This document shows, in pieces, positions 50,501 through 63,991 of a stretch of 64,000 nt of DNA (position 1 is the first letter of the stretch; the number at the start of each line of letters is the position of its first letter). The notes beneath the pieces were generated by a model, which saw nothing but the letters and a program-made list of their open reading frames with translations, did no database searches and had not been told where the DNA came from. The DNA lies in assembly GCF_011075055.1 (NCBI RefSeq), contig NC_058149.1, forward strand, positions 11,228,449 through 11,292,448, written 5' to 3'. The DNA comes from Mangifera indica (lineage: Eukaryota; Streptophyta; Magnoliopsida; Sapindales; Anacardiaceae). A program made the position numbers and the translations under genes.

Positions 50501-51631
50501 GACAGTTAATTTCGGCAATTTAACTTGTTGAACCTCAATTGCATACTATATACAAAACAATGCGTACAAACGAATCACATGGTAACATTCATCGTTTGTG
50601 CACAAATTTATACACGTTGAATAAGCACCTAGTTTTATTGATTGCATACTAACCTTATAACTGAGATTGACAACTCCTGGTCCTGGTCCAATCCGGTAAA
50701 CAGGGGCATCTTTGTCTCCTTGCCAATCCTGATTGGCCACTTGTCCTTCAACGGACCTCATGATTGTATGGCCATCTTGTGCCGAAATTGGCAGCGAAGG
50801 TATACGGGGAATATAACCAGTTTTGTCAACTTCTTCATCAGATATCCTCTCACATCCTTCCGTACTAGCCCATCCAGGTGTAGTCGGGTCGCCCACCCCA
50901 TCATAAACCGAACCCACTTGAACTCCACTCGGCGGCATCCACTTATCATCTGGAAACCACCTTGCGTCACCACTCCCACCCCCGTAATCCTTCCTATCAG
51001 TAAAAATCAAAGCCCCAATCGCACCCGCCTCAAACGCATTATGCACAATGTCCCCCCTGTATATTTTACCATATCTCGCCAACACAACACTGCCTGACAC
51101 ATTCACACCCATTTCCTTCAACATGACGTAGTCTTCAACCCGTCCATAGTTCACATAAACAACAGACCCTGTCGCAGTACCCGACTTCGCATATCCATGA
51201 AACGTCGGAAGGACTTGATCGGCAACGTCAGCGTAAGGATCGCCGTCATAAATTTCTTGACGGAGAGAGAAAGTGATGGGAGGGTCCGGTGGGGGACGAT
51301 TCAGTGATAAAGAACGTGAAACAGGGTAAGTCAGGGACACACCATAGGAAGCAATATGCGCTTTTATATTACAGGAAGTGAATATCGATAAAACATAAGC
51401 TGCAGCCTCGGCGTTGGCCTCTGAACCGGCAACATGAGGTCGGCGAGTGAGGGTCCAGAGATGTTGAGCTGCTGAGACGTTGTCAGACAGGGCAGTGGAT
51501 ATGAAAAGAGTATGGTAGAAAGATTTTGGCGGTGGAGAAAAGAGGAGGAAGGAGAAAGAGGTGACTACGGCCAGGAGAAGGATTTTGATGCCCATTTTGA
51601 CCATGGATTTTAGCTTTTTGGAGGACGCCAT
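47537..51631 (-). CDS. Glutamate carboxypeptidase LAMP1-like, copy B
   Basis: Tandem paralogue of the gene at 39483-43967. Exons: 50654-51631, 50376-50443, 50120-50201, 49959-50051, 49718-49870, 49463-49531, 49204-49291, 48590-48673, 48250-48338, 48057-48173, 47832-47975, 47537-47719; 715 aa. Exons 2-12 have exactly the same lengths and phases as copy A; the extra 8 residues are in exon 1, at the N-terminus (start [12 protein letters not shown], then membrane anchor [15 protein letters not shown]). Expected zinc ligands and catalytic Glu are retained (His356, Asp366, Glu403/Glu404, Asp432, His516). Both copies therefore look functional. It lies nearer the pectinesterase gene, the neighbour of LAMP1 in Arabidopsis, and so may hold the ancestral position. 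Confidence 0.94.
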
Positions 51632-54600
51632 GAACTGGGTCTAAGGAGTTTTTTAGCTGCCGACTCAACTCAACAAGGAAAGCTTAGGATTGAGAGGCAG
51701 AGCTACTGTAAATTATGAACAAGTTTAGATCTTTTATAATAATAATAACAATAGAATCGATTATTACATCTAAAATTTTACCAGTGGCAAACTCTTCGTT
51801 GAAAAAGGTTTAGAAATTTGCATCAGCAGATAAGATTCCGCATATAAAACAAACCTTACGTTGATATTTCAACTTCAAAATGATTAATTCAACTAAAATA
51901 ATTTGGAAATGTTGGTTTTCTTTGTTGGCATTGAGGCAAGATACGATGTCCCCTGTATTTTCTTTCACTTTTGATTGATTTGATGTCTCGGTTGGGACCA
52001 TTTCCATTTATTATTTTATGTGAGTTGATTAGTTTGTGATACAAACAAAATGATTCCTTGTCATTCCAAGATTGGATAGGATTATGTTATAATGATATAT
52101 TATTATATAATTAAATAATTAAAAATAAAATAATATTTAATTATATTATAAAATATTTTTATTTATATATAGAATTGTATATATAATTTTATTGTCAGAT
52201 ATATTATTACGGTTGGGTTGATTGTGAATACCAACAACCCATATAAAGACAAGCTTTTATAGCACTATCTAATCATCTAAAGTGAAGTAGCAGTGTAATT
52301 AGAAGGCATCTGCTGCCTGTGATTATGTTTCATTAGATTAGTACAAGGAAGAAGTCCTCAAATTTAAAGACCTATAAATGTTATAAATATGGTAAAGAAT
52401 TTTGGGTAAAGGATTTTATAATTAAAAAAAAAAAAAGTTTAAGCAGAAGAAGATGATGAACAAAGTAAATGAAAACAGAGGAATGAAAATAGAACATAGG
52501 AAGCATGAATTTAAAATGGTTAATTGGGTGCTTCACTCTCTCTTATAATAGGGGGGAGTCGTTTATGTAGACAAAATGTCCTCCAAGTCAATATATGTAG
52601 CATACTATGCATTCAATGCATTCACACCAAGCTTTTAAATTTATTTTTCACGTGGTGAAAAAATCCACCTCATCTAACAATAAAGTGTTTTCAAGTTGTT
52701 ATGATTTTTTTTTGTTATTGTGTTGGGATGTCTACGTCTACAATTGTATTATTGAAGACTCTGAGAAAGTATAGTGGTAGAATATGAACAAAGTTTTATA
52801 AATGATATATTATGAAAAGAACTTGTTTCGAAGAATCACCTAAATAGGAAAGTTAAGATTTTTTGAGAGTCCACCTTATCTATTTTAGGATAAAATTGAT
52901 TAAAATTTAAGCATTAGATGTTTATTGTATGGAGATGAAAATCCAATTTGCTATTTGTGTTACATGAGTCTTTTTCTTCTCCTTCTCTTTAAACAATCAT
53001 TTATGTTTATAACATAAAGAGTAAAAGTTACAATCTTATTAGTTGTAATTCAGATTTAAATTCAAAAAACAATAATAATAATAATAACTTTTTATTATGT
53101 TACATGAGGATAAGATAATGATCGTTCCGTTATATGAAAAACTTATTGTTTTTCATCATCGACAAAGATGCAGATGAGATGTAGGTTGAGAGTTTGTTTT
53201 CTTTAGGTCTAAAACATCTACTTGTAAGTTGAGTTGCCGGTTGATATTCCTTTAGTTTATTGCATATTTGGATGTCGTTTTATGAGTTTAGTCAAATAGG
53301 AGTTTTATCGTATAACCCCATTTATATTCAACTTTGTTTTGGGGTTTTAAGGGGTTAATTATTAATATATTCATTCTCATTGAAAGTAATTCTCCCATTA
53401 AATTTGTTAAAACAAACATTTAGGATGAATTTGATCCACGCTAGATCCAAGCTACTCAAGCTCGGATTAAATAATATGAGTTTGAACTAATGATTAGACT
53501 CATTTTCATAAAAAATTATAGTTCAAGTGATTCGAATATTTGAATTTGAGTTATCTTTGATTGAATTTAAAATTAAATTATTTTTTAATTAAATTTAAAC
53601 CTTAGTTTATTAATTTTGAGTCTTCTCTTTTATCTTTAAACTAATCTTAGATTGAAACTTATTCTTACTTGACCTAATCTAATCCAATCATATAAACCCG
53701 GGAGCCAACAATTGGCTTATTTAAGCATAACATTTATGTTTTGGTCCGATCCAAAGAGCTCTGTTTGTTGCGCTCTAATAGGACTAGCCTGTCCAGCCCA
53801 AACCACTTGTTTAGTTAACAAAACAAGATAAAAACAACAGCCACATTCTCCAAGCCTTCTTAGACTGGGAAGAAAAGCAAGGAAAGGAGCAACACACCAA
53901 AATACAAGAGAGCTGTCCAACCAACAATAAGAAGATTCATGCAAACCAAAACCATAATAGCAACTTCTTTAAAGGATAATATCCAGCAAGCATCAATGCA
54001 CCAACTTCTTCTGGATCCTTTATGCCATTTAAGATGTCTCGTTTTACTTTCTCCAAAAATAGATGAGAAAAAACATAGCCAGATTTCACTTCCAACTAGA
54101 GCCCAAGGCAGAGACGCCACCACTTTTTGTTCTCCAACCACACAGGCACCGACTTAGTTTTTTTTTAGTAATATTATATATAATAAATTGTATAATTTAT
54201 TTGTATAAACTAGAATAGTAATATCTAATTCAATAATTTTAAAGTGTGAGAAAAAAACGAACGTATATTAATAAATAATAATGTTTAATATATCGTAATA
54301 TGATTAAACGATTTAATTATTTATTTTATTTCTATATTAAACTACTTAATTTTATGATAATATATCTATTTATCCTAATTGGTAACCCTTGGTAGGAATA
54401 TGAAATATGTTTTTGATAACTAAGAATCTAATTCGGATTAGATCATCTTTTTAAAATTGAATCAATTATATCAAATAGGTAATATTTCGGATCTAACCGG
54501 GGGGATTGATATTGGTGGTCCTTTTTCCTCCAAGTAAAGCTGCACTTCAGATTGTGGTGAGGGAAGAAAAGCAGAGAAATTCTACTTTTGACAAAAAGCC

Positions 54601-55567
54601 ATGGGCATTTTGTTAATCAAATGGAAGTGCTTCTAACTTTCATCTAATTTCTCCACTCAGGTACTAAAGCGTTGAATTAGCTTTTAGTCTCGTGAGATTC
54701 TTTTGTCCATTACAGGTACTCTGATGGGCCTCCCCTCCCAATCATATTGCTTGCTTTAAGATTTGCATAATACCAAAATCATCTCAACCCTTCAATATGC
54801 ACTGACTAAGAAATTGGGTATTTTATTTTATATACATAAACTGATTATGCAAATTTAGTTATACAATAAGGGACGGCAGCTTGTAATTAAAAAATATGAT
54901 TATTTATTTTTTTATTTTAAAATTAATTAAATATTAATATATCAAATTATATGAATAAGTTTGTATATACTCTTATTTATTTTATAAACAACACAGGAAA
55001 CACATTTTAGGTAATGATTGTGAAGTATAAATACATTATTTTATGTTCTCCGAGATTAACTTGAGCGGTAAAATGAAATATCTCTTCATAAAAGGTTAAA
55101 ATTTGAATAATATAATTTTTTTTTATAACGATATATTATAATAAAATAAAATTTTAATTTATTTAATATAATAATTATATATGTAATTAATATGTTTGAA
55201 TTTACCTGACAGTCAAAGTGAGACAGGTTCCTGGATTGTCCTATTAAGAATTTATTCATTTTCACGCACAAACTCACGGGCGCTATCAAACATCAGCATA
55301 AAGCTCAAACAAATTATATAAACAGAGGTTTTTATGAGCAAAAAGTGCAGCATGTCGTTTGGCCAGGATGGTTTCCTTTTCTCTCTCTCCTAGCATAGAT
55401 GTCAGCAGGAGCACCCGTGACCTCCCACTCTGTGTCATAGATTCGTTTATACAGCTTCACTTTCTACCTAAACAGCTACTTGCTTATTCGTACATAAACC
55501 TAATTGCTGAGTTTCTTTATATATAGAATTTCTTCTTCATTGATTCTGTCTCTGTTTCTCGACGCCA
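51632..55567. other. Intergenic region between LAMP1 copy B and the pectinesterase gene
   Basis: Divergent promoters lie at both edges. A relative of the AT-rich miniature family occupies about 52083-52190, and similar AT-rich stretches lie near 54160-54380 and 54790-55000. About 53820-54160 is GC-richer and unlike its surroundings; on the minus strand 53860-54141 reads as 93 aa with two hydrophobic stretches (IMVLVCMNLLIVGW and ALLYFGVLLLSLLFF). No family is recognised and no gene is called. Confidence 0.5.
55518..55525 (+). promoter_or_regulatory. TATA box of the pectinesterase gene
   Basis: TATATATA sits 43 bases before the ATG at 55568, preceded by CTTCACTTTCTACC-type pyrimidine tracts. 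This predicts a very short leader. Position-based only. Confidence 0.45.
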
Positions 55568-57888
55568 ATGTCAAAATTTCGACATATTTTGTTCATTTTT
55601 TTTCTTCTTCTACTCAATGTAAGCCAAACACTGTGCCATACCAGAGGACTCAGACCGAGAAAATCTTCATGGAAGCATCCGATAACAAATGAGACTACAG
55701 CCCAATTCTCGGAAATGCAATTCATGAAGTGGGTCAAATTTGTTGGTAGTCTAAAACACTCACTTTTCAGGACGGCGAAGAACAAGCTTTTCCCTTCGCA
55801 TACTATAACCGTGGCAAAGAACCCAGCGGCCGGACACTTCACCAAAATTCAAGATGCTATTGATTCACTTCCTTTCATCAATCTTGTTAGAGTGGTCATC
55901 AAAGTCCATGCAGGTGTTTACATGTGAGTACTCTATACAGTGACTTGAATACTTTTTTTGCTCAGTCTGATCTTTGTATAGCGCCAACAATCTTGAACCC
56001 GCTTGTTCTTTTTGTTTCTCTATCATGCTTTTGGCTGTGTCAAATTGGTGCATCTCCACTGAACCCCAATAGGAATGTGATTATAGTTTTGTTTCTCTTC
56101 CTGTATTATTCTTTCTGGTCAAAATTCTCTGGCAATTGGGATTACTTAAATTTATTTTTGGATCAAACTATAACCTTTGATTGAATTTGATGAAAATGCA
56201 CTATAATTTTTCAGGGAGAAGGTTAGTATACCTCCATTAAAATCTTATATAACCATAGAAGGAGCAGGAGCTGATAAAACTATAGTTCAATGGGGAGACA
56301 CTGCTCAAACTCCAGGCTCAAATGGGAAACCTATAGGGACATACAGTTCTGCAACATTTGCTGTTAATTCTCCTTATTTCATTGCCAAGAACATCACATT
56401 CAAGGTAATCAAATAACACACATCGCTAATTGTGCCTCTCATTGATTCGCTCTCTCTAAAAATGCAAAACCAAATATTGTGCAGAATACAACACCGGTTC
56501 CAGCCCCAGGAGCTGTAGGAAAACAAGCAGTAGCATTCAGAATATCAGCAGATACAGCAAGTTTTTGGGGGTGTAAATTCTTGGGAGCACAGGATACACT
56601 GTATGATCAGCTGGGTAGGCACTATTACAAAGATTGTTACATTGAAGGGTCGGTAGATTTCATCTTTGGCAATGGGCTTTCCTTGTTTGAGGTTACTTTC
56701 TTTCTCACGTTTCAATAACATTATTCTGTAAGGTTATTAATACTATAGTTTAATCTAGAGATTTAAATTCACGTATTTTTTTATATATAAAATTTTCTCT
56801 TTTATCATTTAAATTATCTTTTATATCTCTTATTATAACTAGTTGTGTTACTTTTCCATTGACCCCACTTCTAAAGTCTGGCCTTCTTTCACTTGGTCCA
56901 GGTCAGCATCAATAGGATATAGCGCCTACAAGAATAATTAAATCAAATGAATCAGAACTAGTTCAATTTTTTAATGGTGAAAAAGAAAATATTCAAGTAT
57001 GAAAGTAAAAATTCATATCTCCTCCGATAACATTTCATGGTTGGTGTAAAAATCAGTAAACTGTGTGATCATAACACAAGATTTGGTGGATTTTGTTGTA
57101 GGGCTTTGTTATTTTTATATATATTTGTTGTCTAAACGAGGAGTGACTTGACTTTGCAGGGATGTCACGTGCACGCAATAGCACAGTATACAGGGGCTCT
57201 AACAGCACAGGGAAGAAGCAGTCTATTAGAAGACACAGGCTTCTCTTTTGTGAAATGTAAAGTCACGGGCTCTGGAGCTTTGTATTTGGGGAGAGCTTGG
57301 GGCCCCTTCTCTCGAGTAGTCTTCGCGTACACTTACATGGACAACATTATTATGCCTAAAGGCTGGTACAATTGGGGAGATCCCAATCGTGAAATGTACG
57401 TACTTCTTAATCTCTTAAGTAAATATTCATTTACAAGGTGCTAAAGTGGGCATATATATGCATGGGACGGTGCCATTACCCATTGCCATAACCCTCTAAC
57501 TCTACATGACTACAGGGTTTTAGGTATTTGTCAGCACACTCTTTTCAGTAGAAGCACTAAATCAGCTTTTCTGCTTTCAAAAGTGGGGCGGTTGAATCTG
57601 GGGAGCCTCACCCACAAATTTATTATTTGCCTGCTTAGGTTTAGGCCCTTTTTTCTGCTGCAAAATCTACGTGTAATCTATGGTGATGCAGATGAGGGGT
57701 TTTGTATTGATGCGGTTGGTTTTTTGTTTTTGGGTAGCAGGACTGTATTTTATGGGCAATACAAATGCACAGGACCAGGAGCTAACTTCGCTGGGAGAGT
57801 TTCATGGTCAAGACAACTCACTGATGAGGAAGCTAAGCCTTTTATTTCTCTTAGTTACATTGATGGATCTGAATGGATCAAGTTATAA
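55568..57888 (+). CDS. Pectinesterase, PME53 type
   Basis: Cell-wall pectin methylesterase (carbohydrate esterase family 8), removing methyl groups from homogalacturonan. Five exons (55568-55923, 56215-56404, 56485-56691, 57160-57395, 57741-57888) give 378 aa. A signal peptide ([15 protein letters not shown], ending about residue 23) directs secretion. There is no N-terminal PMEI inhibitor domain, so it is a type II (group 2) enzyme. Catalytic features: Gln196 in GKQAVAFR, Gln218-Asp219 in GAQDTLYD, Asp240 in VDFIFGNG, and Arg296/Trp298 in LGRAWGPF. All expected residues are present. Length and sequence best fit Arabidopsis PME53, which from memory neighbours LAMP1 as here. Two introns split an ATG codon (AT|G), which restores the frame at residues 119 and 330. 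Confidence 0.95.
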
Positions 57889-60800
57889 TTATCAGTATTT
57901 TATCCAATATTTGTTCAATTAAGCTGCACAAACTCAGCACGGTACATTTGTATATGCATGGGCCAGAATGTGGATTAAGTTGGTTGGGCTTGGGACTCTA
58001 GCAATCCAGGCATCACAGCCGCAAATTTGCAAGTGAAAAAAGATTGTTACTTCGAAACTAGACATGGGGACTGGACTCTGCCGGGCCAGCATGCCTAGTG
58101 GCAGATCGTGTTTAGACTCATCAATCATTATAAATTTTTTAGTATTTTTTAACGGATTAATCTATGGGTTTTGCCCTAAAGCCCCACATGACTTGTGGGT
58201 CTAACACAACCCGCAATTTTACAAACCATAACCTTACAGGCTATGCCAAACGTGGAAGTTTACAGGCCCTACTTGAACTGGTTTTTACCCTTATGTAAAC
58301 ATACCAAGAGCAAACTATAATTCAAAATTAGGGTTTTATGGAATAATTGCTTGATCTTGTCCTTTAAACTCTACCCTTTAACCCATTGCTTTTGAATAAT
58401 GTAACCTTCTAACAAAGAAAAAAAATATAATTTGGAGTACATTATTCAGAAAAATAAAATAATAGGAATACCAACTTTCATCATTGTAACACAGTATAAG
58501 TCTGATAAAACAGGGCACACACAGTGCTGTCGATCCCACTCTTTGAAAATGCAAGACTTTGGACGAGACAAGTCCTCCTGGTTTCTAAAGACGGAGTTTC
58601 CAAAGGCCCTTTTCTAACTGCAAAATTCAAGAGGCATGGGCCAAATTGTTGACCTCGACGGAAAGCTTTATGGTAGGCCCAAATGGGTAGAAAATTTTCT
58701 CATCACTTTTTTCATATTTCTTTTCAAAATCTGGCAACACATTACATGTGCGCAGCTTAAACTTGCGTTTTTCGGGGCACCCCTTGTATACCTTAAGTCA
58801 ATAAGTCTACATTCATTCTCAATAATGCATAACATAATTATCCATATCTTATAATATATAATATGTTATAAACAGCCCAGTCGATATTATCCGCTTTGGG
58901 CTTCAGGCTCGCACGATTTTGTTTTTCTACTTAGGAAAAAGGCCTCAACTGGGTTAAGGGTTTCTGGCCCCTGTTTATATACAAGCTTAGTAGACTGCAC
59001 AGGAGCGATGTGAGACTTCAGGTCACAACACACCCCCCAATCGCAAATCGTGCTGATAACGTGTTATAAACAGCCCAATCGATATTATCCGCTTTGGGCT
59101 TCAGACCTATACGGTTTTGTTTCTCCACTTAGGGAAAAGGCCTCAACTGGGTTAAGGGTTTCTGGCCCCTGTTTATATACAAGCTCAGTAGACTGCACGG
59201 GAGCGATGTGGAACTTCAGGTCACAACATAATATATATTTTATAATATTATATAATATAAATAAAAAATAATATATATTATAACATATATCAAATTAATA
59301 TAATATAAAAAATTTATCATACAATAAGATATATATTCTACGATACAATACATATTATTTATATAAATTGATACATTTTTTAAAGAAAATAATGATATAA
59401 TAGGGATTTATATGAAAATTTTTAAAAATATTTATGATATTTTTTAAATAATAATATATTAATTAGATTTTTTTAATTATTATTTTATTTTTTAACTATT
59501 ATAATAGAAAGACCCTTTTGGGCTATCAAATTGACCAGAATCTTTAAAGCTACTTTACAAATTGAAGGCTCGTTTTCAGTACTCTGAAGATAGGAGCTTT
59601 GATTATGAATCATTTAGTGGGCACACAAATCTTAGTATTTTAACAAAAAGAAAGAACCTACGTCAAGCTAGAACAAATGTGAACATATTACAAATCTTAG
59701 CCGAATCATTTGCCAGTCCATGCATTGACAATTGATGTGGTGTCGGCGGGTTTTAAATCCAAATCCTTTATTTAAATTTTTTTATATATTTTATTATTTA
59801 AATTTATTTATTAATCCAATAGTTTTGAAAATCCAACCCATATTATAAAATAATAATAACAAAAAAAATAATTTTATATTAACATCATTTTTATAAAAAA
59901 TATAAATATACCTCTTTTAGGTTTTTTTGACAAAAGACAGAGACAAAACAAGGATTGTATATCAAAGAATTTGTTTTTCTTGCCTACATAAATTAAACAA
60001 ATAAAATGTCAAAAGTGTTTATTTTAAGAATTATTGAAAATATTATTTCTTTTGTATTGATCCATACTCATAGCTTATTATAAGATTTTAACTAGAGAAA
60101 TAATAGAAGTATTTATTGACGGTTGATCTCAAGTTTATGATTAATTTGAGAGTGATTATATTTGATTTTTTTTAAATATTTAATTTAGAATTTAACCCAT
60201 AATTTATTTCCTCTATTTTGTATTATTATCTATGATTGATTTATTTTATTTCATATATGCCATTGATTTTCAATATGATTAATTAATTTAATTAATTTAT
60301 ATAATTAGAATTATTCTTTGTGCCCCAACAAAACTATCCTTTGATGGGCTAGTGTTTTAGATTTATGCTAGTTGAAATATTATATTATGCTTTTCAGATT
60401 TCTGGGTGTGAAACGATAGATGCAGGTGGTGCTAAAAATATAAGGATACGTGCCCAGCTGACCTAAAACGCAGCAATTCTTGAAAGCTTCCTTATCAACA
60501 CGTTTCACGAAAATTAAATACAAGAAGCTCTAGGTTGCCCTTGCTTGCCCCCTCTTTGAAGTTCATATTGTTGCATTTGAAGATGGCAGAGATGAGGGAT
60601 TGGCGTCTTCGCAAATCACAACAATAAAAAATTAGCCCATTTGCCATCCGTCAAATCAGGAAGCTTTTAGTTGTTATGATAGGTTTATTATTTCATTGGG
60701 AAAGTGAATTACTGTTAACACTAACATTCAAAGACAAACCAACTAACCCCAGATCTAGAGGAATGAAAACGACCATCCCCAGAAGTTTACCCAACATGAG

Positions 60801-62464
60801 AGGTAAGTTGATTCAGAACTTTTGCCACCCACTTGTTAATTTCAACATATACTTGTTTTTCTTTTGAAAAGTCGAGGTATATTTGATTGTGGGTTATCAG
60901 ATAAATTGATTAATCTTCCATTGAATAAAAGAAATAAAAATTGGAGAGACCAGTCATAATGTTTACTATCTCTCGAAATTGTTGTAATAGTTGAATATAG
61001 ACATGATTTTTGTTTTGGGTAACCAAGGATTCTGTCTATATTAGTTAGACGGATAAAACTCGAGTATAATAATTAAATTTATAATTATTGTATCTAATAA
61101 ATAAAAATTGAAGTTTAAATATAAATGATTTTTCAGTTTTAGAAAAAAGATGAATATCATCAATATAGATCAAAGCACATAGTTTTTTGGAATAATAAGT
61201 ACCCATTTTTAATCTAAGTGCATAACAGTCAATTACAAGTGATGAGTATTTTCTTCAATAAATAATTTGAATGAGAAAGAAGAGATTTTAAGTATAAAAA
61301 AACAAAAATTTAAATCATCTCAAATAAAATTTCAAGATTAATCGGTTTTACTATAACTGTAAAACCGATTATTAAACTCGTTTTAAAGAGCTTTTTTGTA
61401 AGAAAAAGAGACACAAAAGCTATCACAATCACAATTACTATCACAGACCCACATGCACACAAAAACTAAGCTCAAAATGAAACAATTGAGAAGAAGAGGG
61501 AACTGCCATATCTTGCTTCCACAAAGGTTTCATTCAAATATTTCAATTTAAATTAGTTAGCATTTTTGTTCTATATTTTTTTCTCTATACTTTTCTTCTT
61601 AAGTCAAGAAAATGACACCGCTGGATGGCACTAGATAAAAGATCAAATAATTCAAACTAAGCCCCACAATTCAATGCTTATCAAGTTTTGACAATGTCAA
61701 TGAATTTGAAAAAACTTGACACCATTTCATAATTTTAATCCATCAAACGTTGCATAAAGCAACTATAACTTATACTTTTCTCATGCGGAAAAACTACTCT
61801 TTCACCAAACTTGTGGACAAAACCCGTTATTATAGTTATTTATTTTAATTTAAATTTGAAATACAACTTATAAGATTGTAACGTTATATTTTTACTCTTA
61901 TAAATATAACGATTACTTGAAGCAGTGAAAAGATCTTTGTAATATAAATAATTAGTAGTGTCTTTTAGAAAAATTTAACAATTCTCCTTTGATAATTTAC
62001 TAAAATGTTATCCTTTTTAGTATGCTCTCGTGTAAATTAAACTTACACTTTCTCAAAATTAGTTATTAATACATAATTGTAGATATAAAGTCTCGAACAA
62101 CGAATTGAAATGCGATACTTTTTATTGTTCTCATTATAGTGGATCTACTCAAACTATGTGCTATGTTTGGTGGTGACTGATCACAAAAGTAACTTTCATA
62201 ATGTCTTCACATCACTTCACAGGTGACAACAGAATCAAATTCTACTATTGCATTTTGTCATTTCCTTAATGGAAAGCTTAGTTCCATTGCCTAACATCAA
62301 CAAGTGAAACAGATGCAACAGAATTTTGATGATAATCATATGTAAGTCTACATACATTCTAATTTTGTTCTATCACCTACCTTTTTTTTTTTTAAATTAA
62401 GCACATGATAACAATAAACAAGACATTGAAGAGGCGCACTTATTTCCCACAAACCATTGCAGTT
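57889..62464. other. Intergenic region between the pectinesterase and IQD genes
   Basis: A 4.6-kb gap between convergent 3' ends. Apart from the short LTR element at 58864-59228 it is mostly AT-rich. Small open frames at 58432-58617, 58636-58854 and 60676-60867 show no recognisable family. No tRNA or other RNA gene was recognised. Confidence 0.55.
58864..59228 (-). mobile_element. Minimal TRIM-like LTR retrotransposon, 31-bp interior
   Basis: Two 167-bp direct repeats (58864-59030 and 59062-59228) enclose only 31 bp. The whole is flanked by a perfect 5-bp duplication TAATA (58859-58863 and 59229-59233). On the minus strand each repeat starts TGTTGTGACC and ends TTTATAACA, with a TATATAAACAGG promoter-like box. 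The interior begins CGTTATCAGCACGA, placed as a primer-binding site, and ends in the purine tract GATTGGGGGG before the downstream LTR. The LTRs differ at about 14 sites, all transitions. No coding capacity; it depends on another element for enzymes. Confidence 0.88.
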
Positions 62465-63991
62465 TCACCACCTTCTTTGAACATAATTTCTCTCTGATTC
62501 TCTTGAGAATTCTGCAGACCTTTCAAGCTTACTAATTACAGCATTCTTAAAACTTATAGCCTCTTGAACTTGCGAGCATGATCTTTGCATCCTAACATCA
62601 CTTAAACTACTCCTTGACTCCATCATTTCATTAAGCGAAATTCTCCGTTTCGGACCCTGTTCGGGCCTTTGTCTTGGAGCACTATGTGACCTCAATTTAG
62701 CCTTGAAAGACTTTGTATTAGCCATATAATTTGGAAAATTTGAATTCTGCCTGAAGAAATTTTCAGCACAGACGCTCTTTGCGGGTGTGACCGGAGCTTT
62801 AGACCCGTTAAGATTGAGAAACCGAGGGGTGCTTTGTGCAGTCGAGAATCTGCATTCATCACCAGTGAGTCCCCAATCAGATTCTTGAAAATTTCTTGTA
62901 TCGGGTATCGATAAACGTGCTGGAACTCTCAATGGAAGAGGGGAGGAGAGTGTTTGATAATGTGGGTCATCACTGAAATCTGAAGCAGAATAGTTTGTTC
63001 TGCGAGATCTTGATTTAGGCCTCCCTGTGTCAACCTCCACAATTTTAGGACTTCCATCAGTGGTGTTAAATGTGGTGTCAAGAGAAGCAGACAGTCTTCT
63101 ACTATGAACAGATATTGCCTGTTCAATTCTTGTTTCATCAAACCTCTCCTGCAGAGAAACACAATTTATGGCAATTGTAAATGATATGCAAATGAAATTA
63201 ACTTCCCTGTCTTGTCATTTATGGAATCTGGGTTCTCACCGTAGATTTTCGAGCTCGAGATTCCAATCTGTTATTATTGATAATGAGGCCTCGAGCTTTC
63301 TGGGTTCGGACTGTGGCTTGTGCTCTTATCAGCGCCTGCATACCATGAAGAGTTGCAGCCGCTTGTTTCCTCACTAAATAACCTCTAACATGTGCCTGCA
63401 ACTTCACTAAGCCTTTAAGAGCTCGCAGGGCTTTTCTCGCCTGTTTCAATTCCAAAATTCACAATAAATTTTCATATCCAAATTAATTGAAAATACCCAT
63501 TTATGCATTCATGAAGCTAAACAGGCCACTGCAAATTTACAGGTCTTTAATAACATACAGAGAAAGTGCATAAAGGAAAAGGGTCTTACCAAATATCCCC
63601 TAAAAATGGTTTGAATCTTGACAGCAGCCCACCTCTCATGGCCACCGCCAAACATGGTGCCCCTGCCATGACTAGTCAACCTGACCACCGCCACAGCAGC
63701 CTGGGCAGCAGCCACTGCAGCATCAGCTGCTGCTGCGGTGGCAGCAGCCACTGCAATTGCGTGCTTGTTCTGTTCTTTCTCTGTCTCAGAATAGTATGAT
63801 CTTAACCAAGCTGCCTCTGCTGGAGTTATGTTTGGCGGTATTGTAGTTGGATTATGACACAAGACATCAGTGTCTCTCCCTGAGTGGCCAAAGCAACTGG
63901 CTTTCTTGTCTCTCCGGTCACCGGAGTTTGTACTGTCCCTGTCGTTTTTTATCCCAAAAAGGCCCTTTAACCACCTTGTTGCTCTGCCCAT
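62465..63991 (-). CDS. IQ67-domain calmodulin-binding protein (IQD)
   Basis: Plant IQD scaffold protein; members bind calmodulin and associate with microtubules, membranes or nuclei. Three exons (63590-63991, 63240-63440, 62465-63148) give 428 aa starting [13 protein letters not shown], the usual IQD N-terminus. An alanine-rich stretch ([20 protein letters not shown]) precedes the IQ67 region at about 118-190: [13 protein letters not shown], split from [20 protein letters not shown] by an intron at the family-typical place, then [20 protein letters not shown]. The C-terminal part is basic and serine-rich with a DUF4005-like [20 protein letters not shown]. The start codon is 9 bp inside the window, so its promoter lies outside. 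It best resembles the IQD22-25 subgroup; exact member not assigned. Confidence 0.94.

Noticed and set aside
58861..59228. Considered as a plain two-copy tandem repeat
   Set aside because: The 5-bp flanking duplication, TG...CA ends, primer-site-like and purine-tract interior fit an LTR element better.
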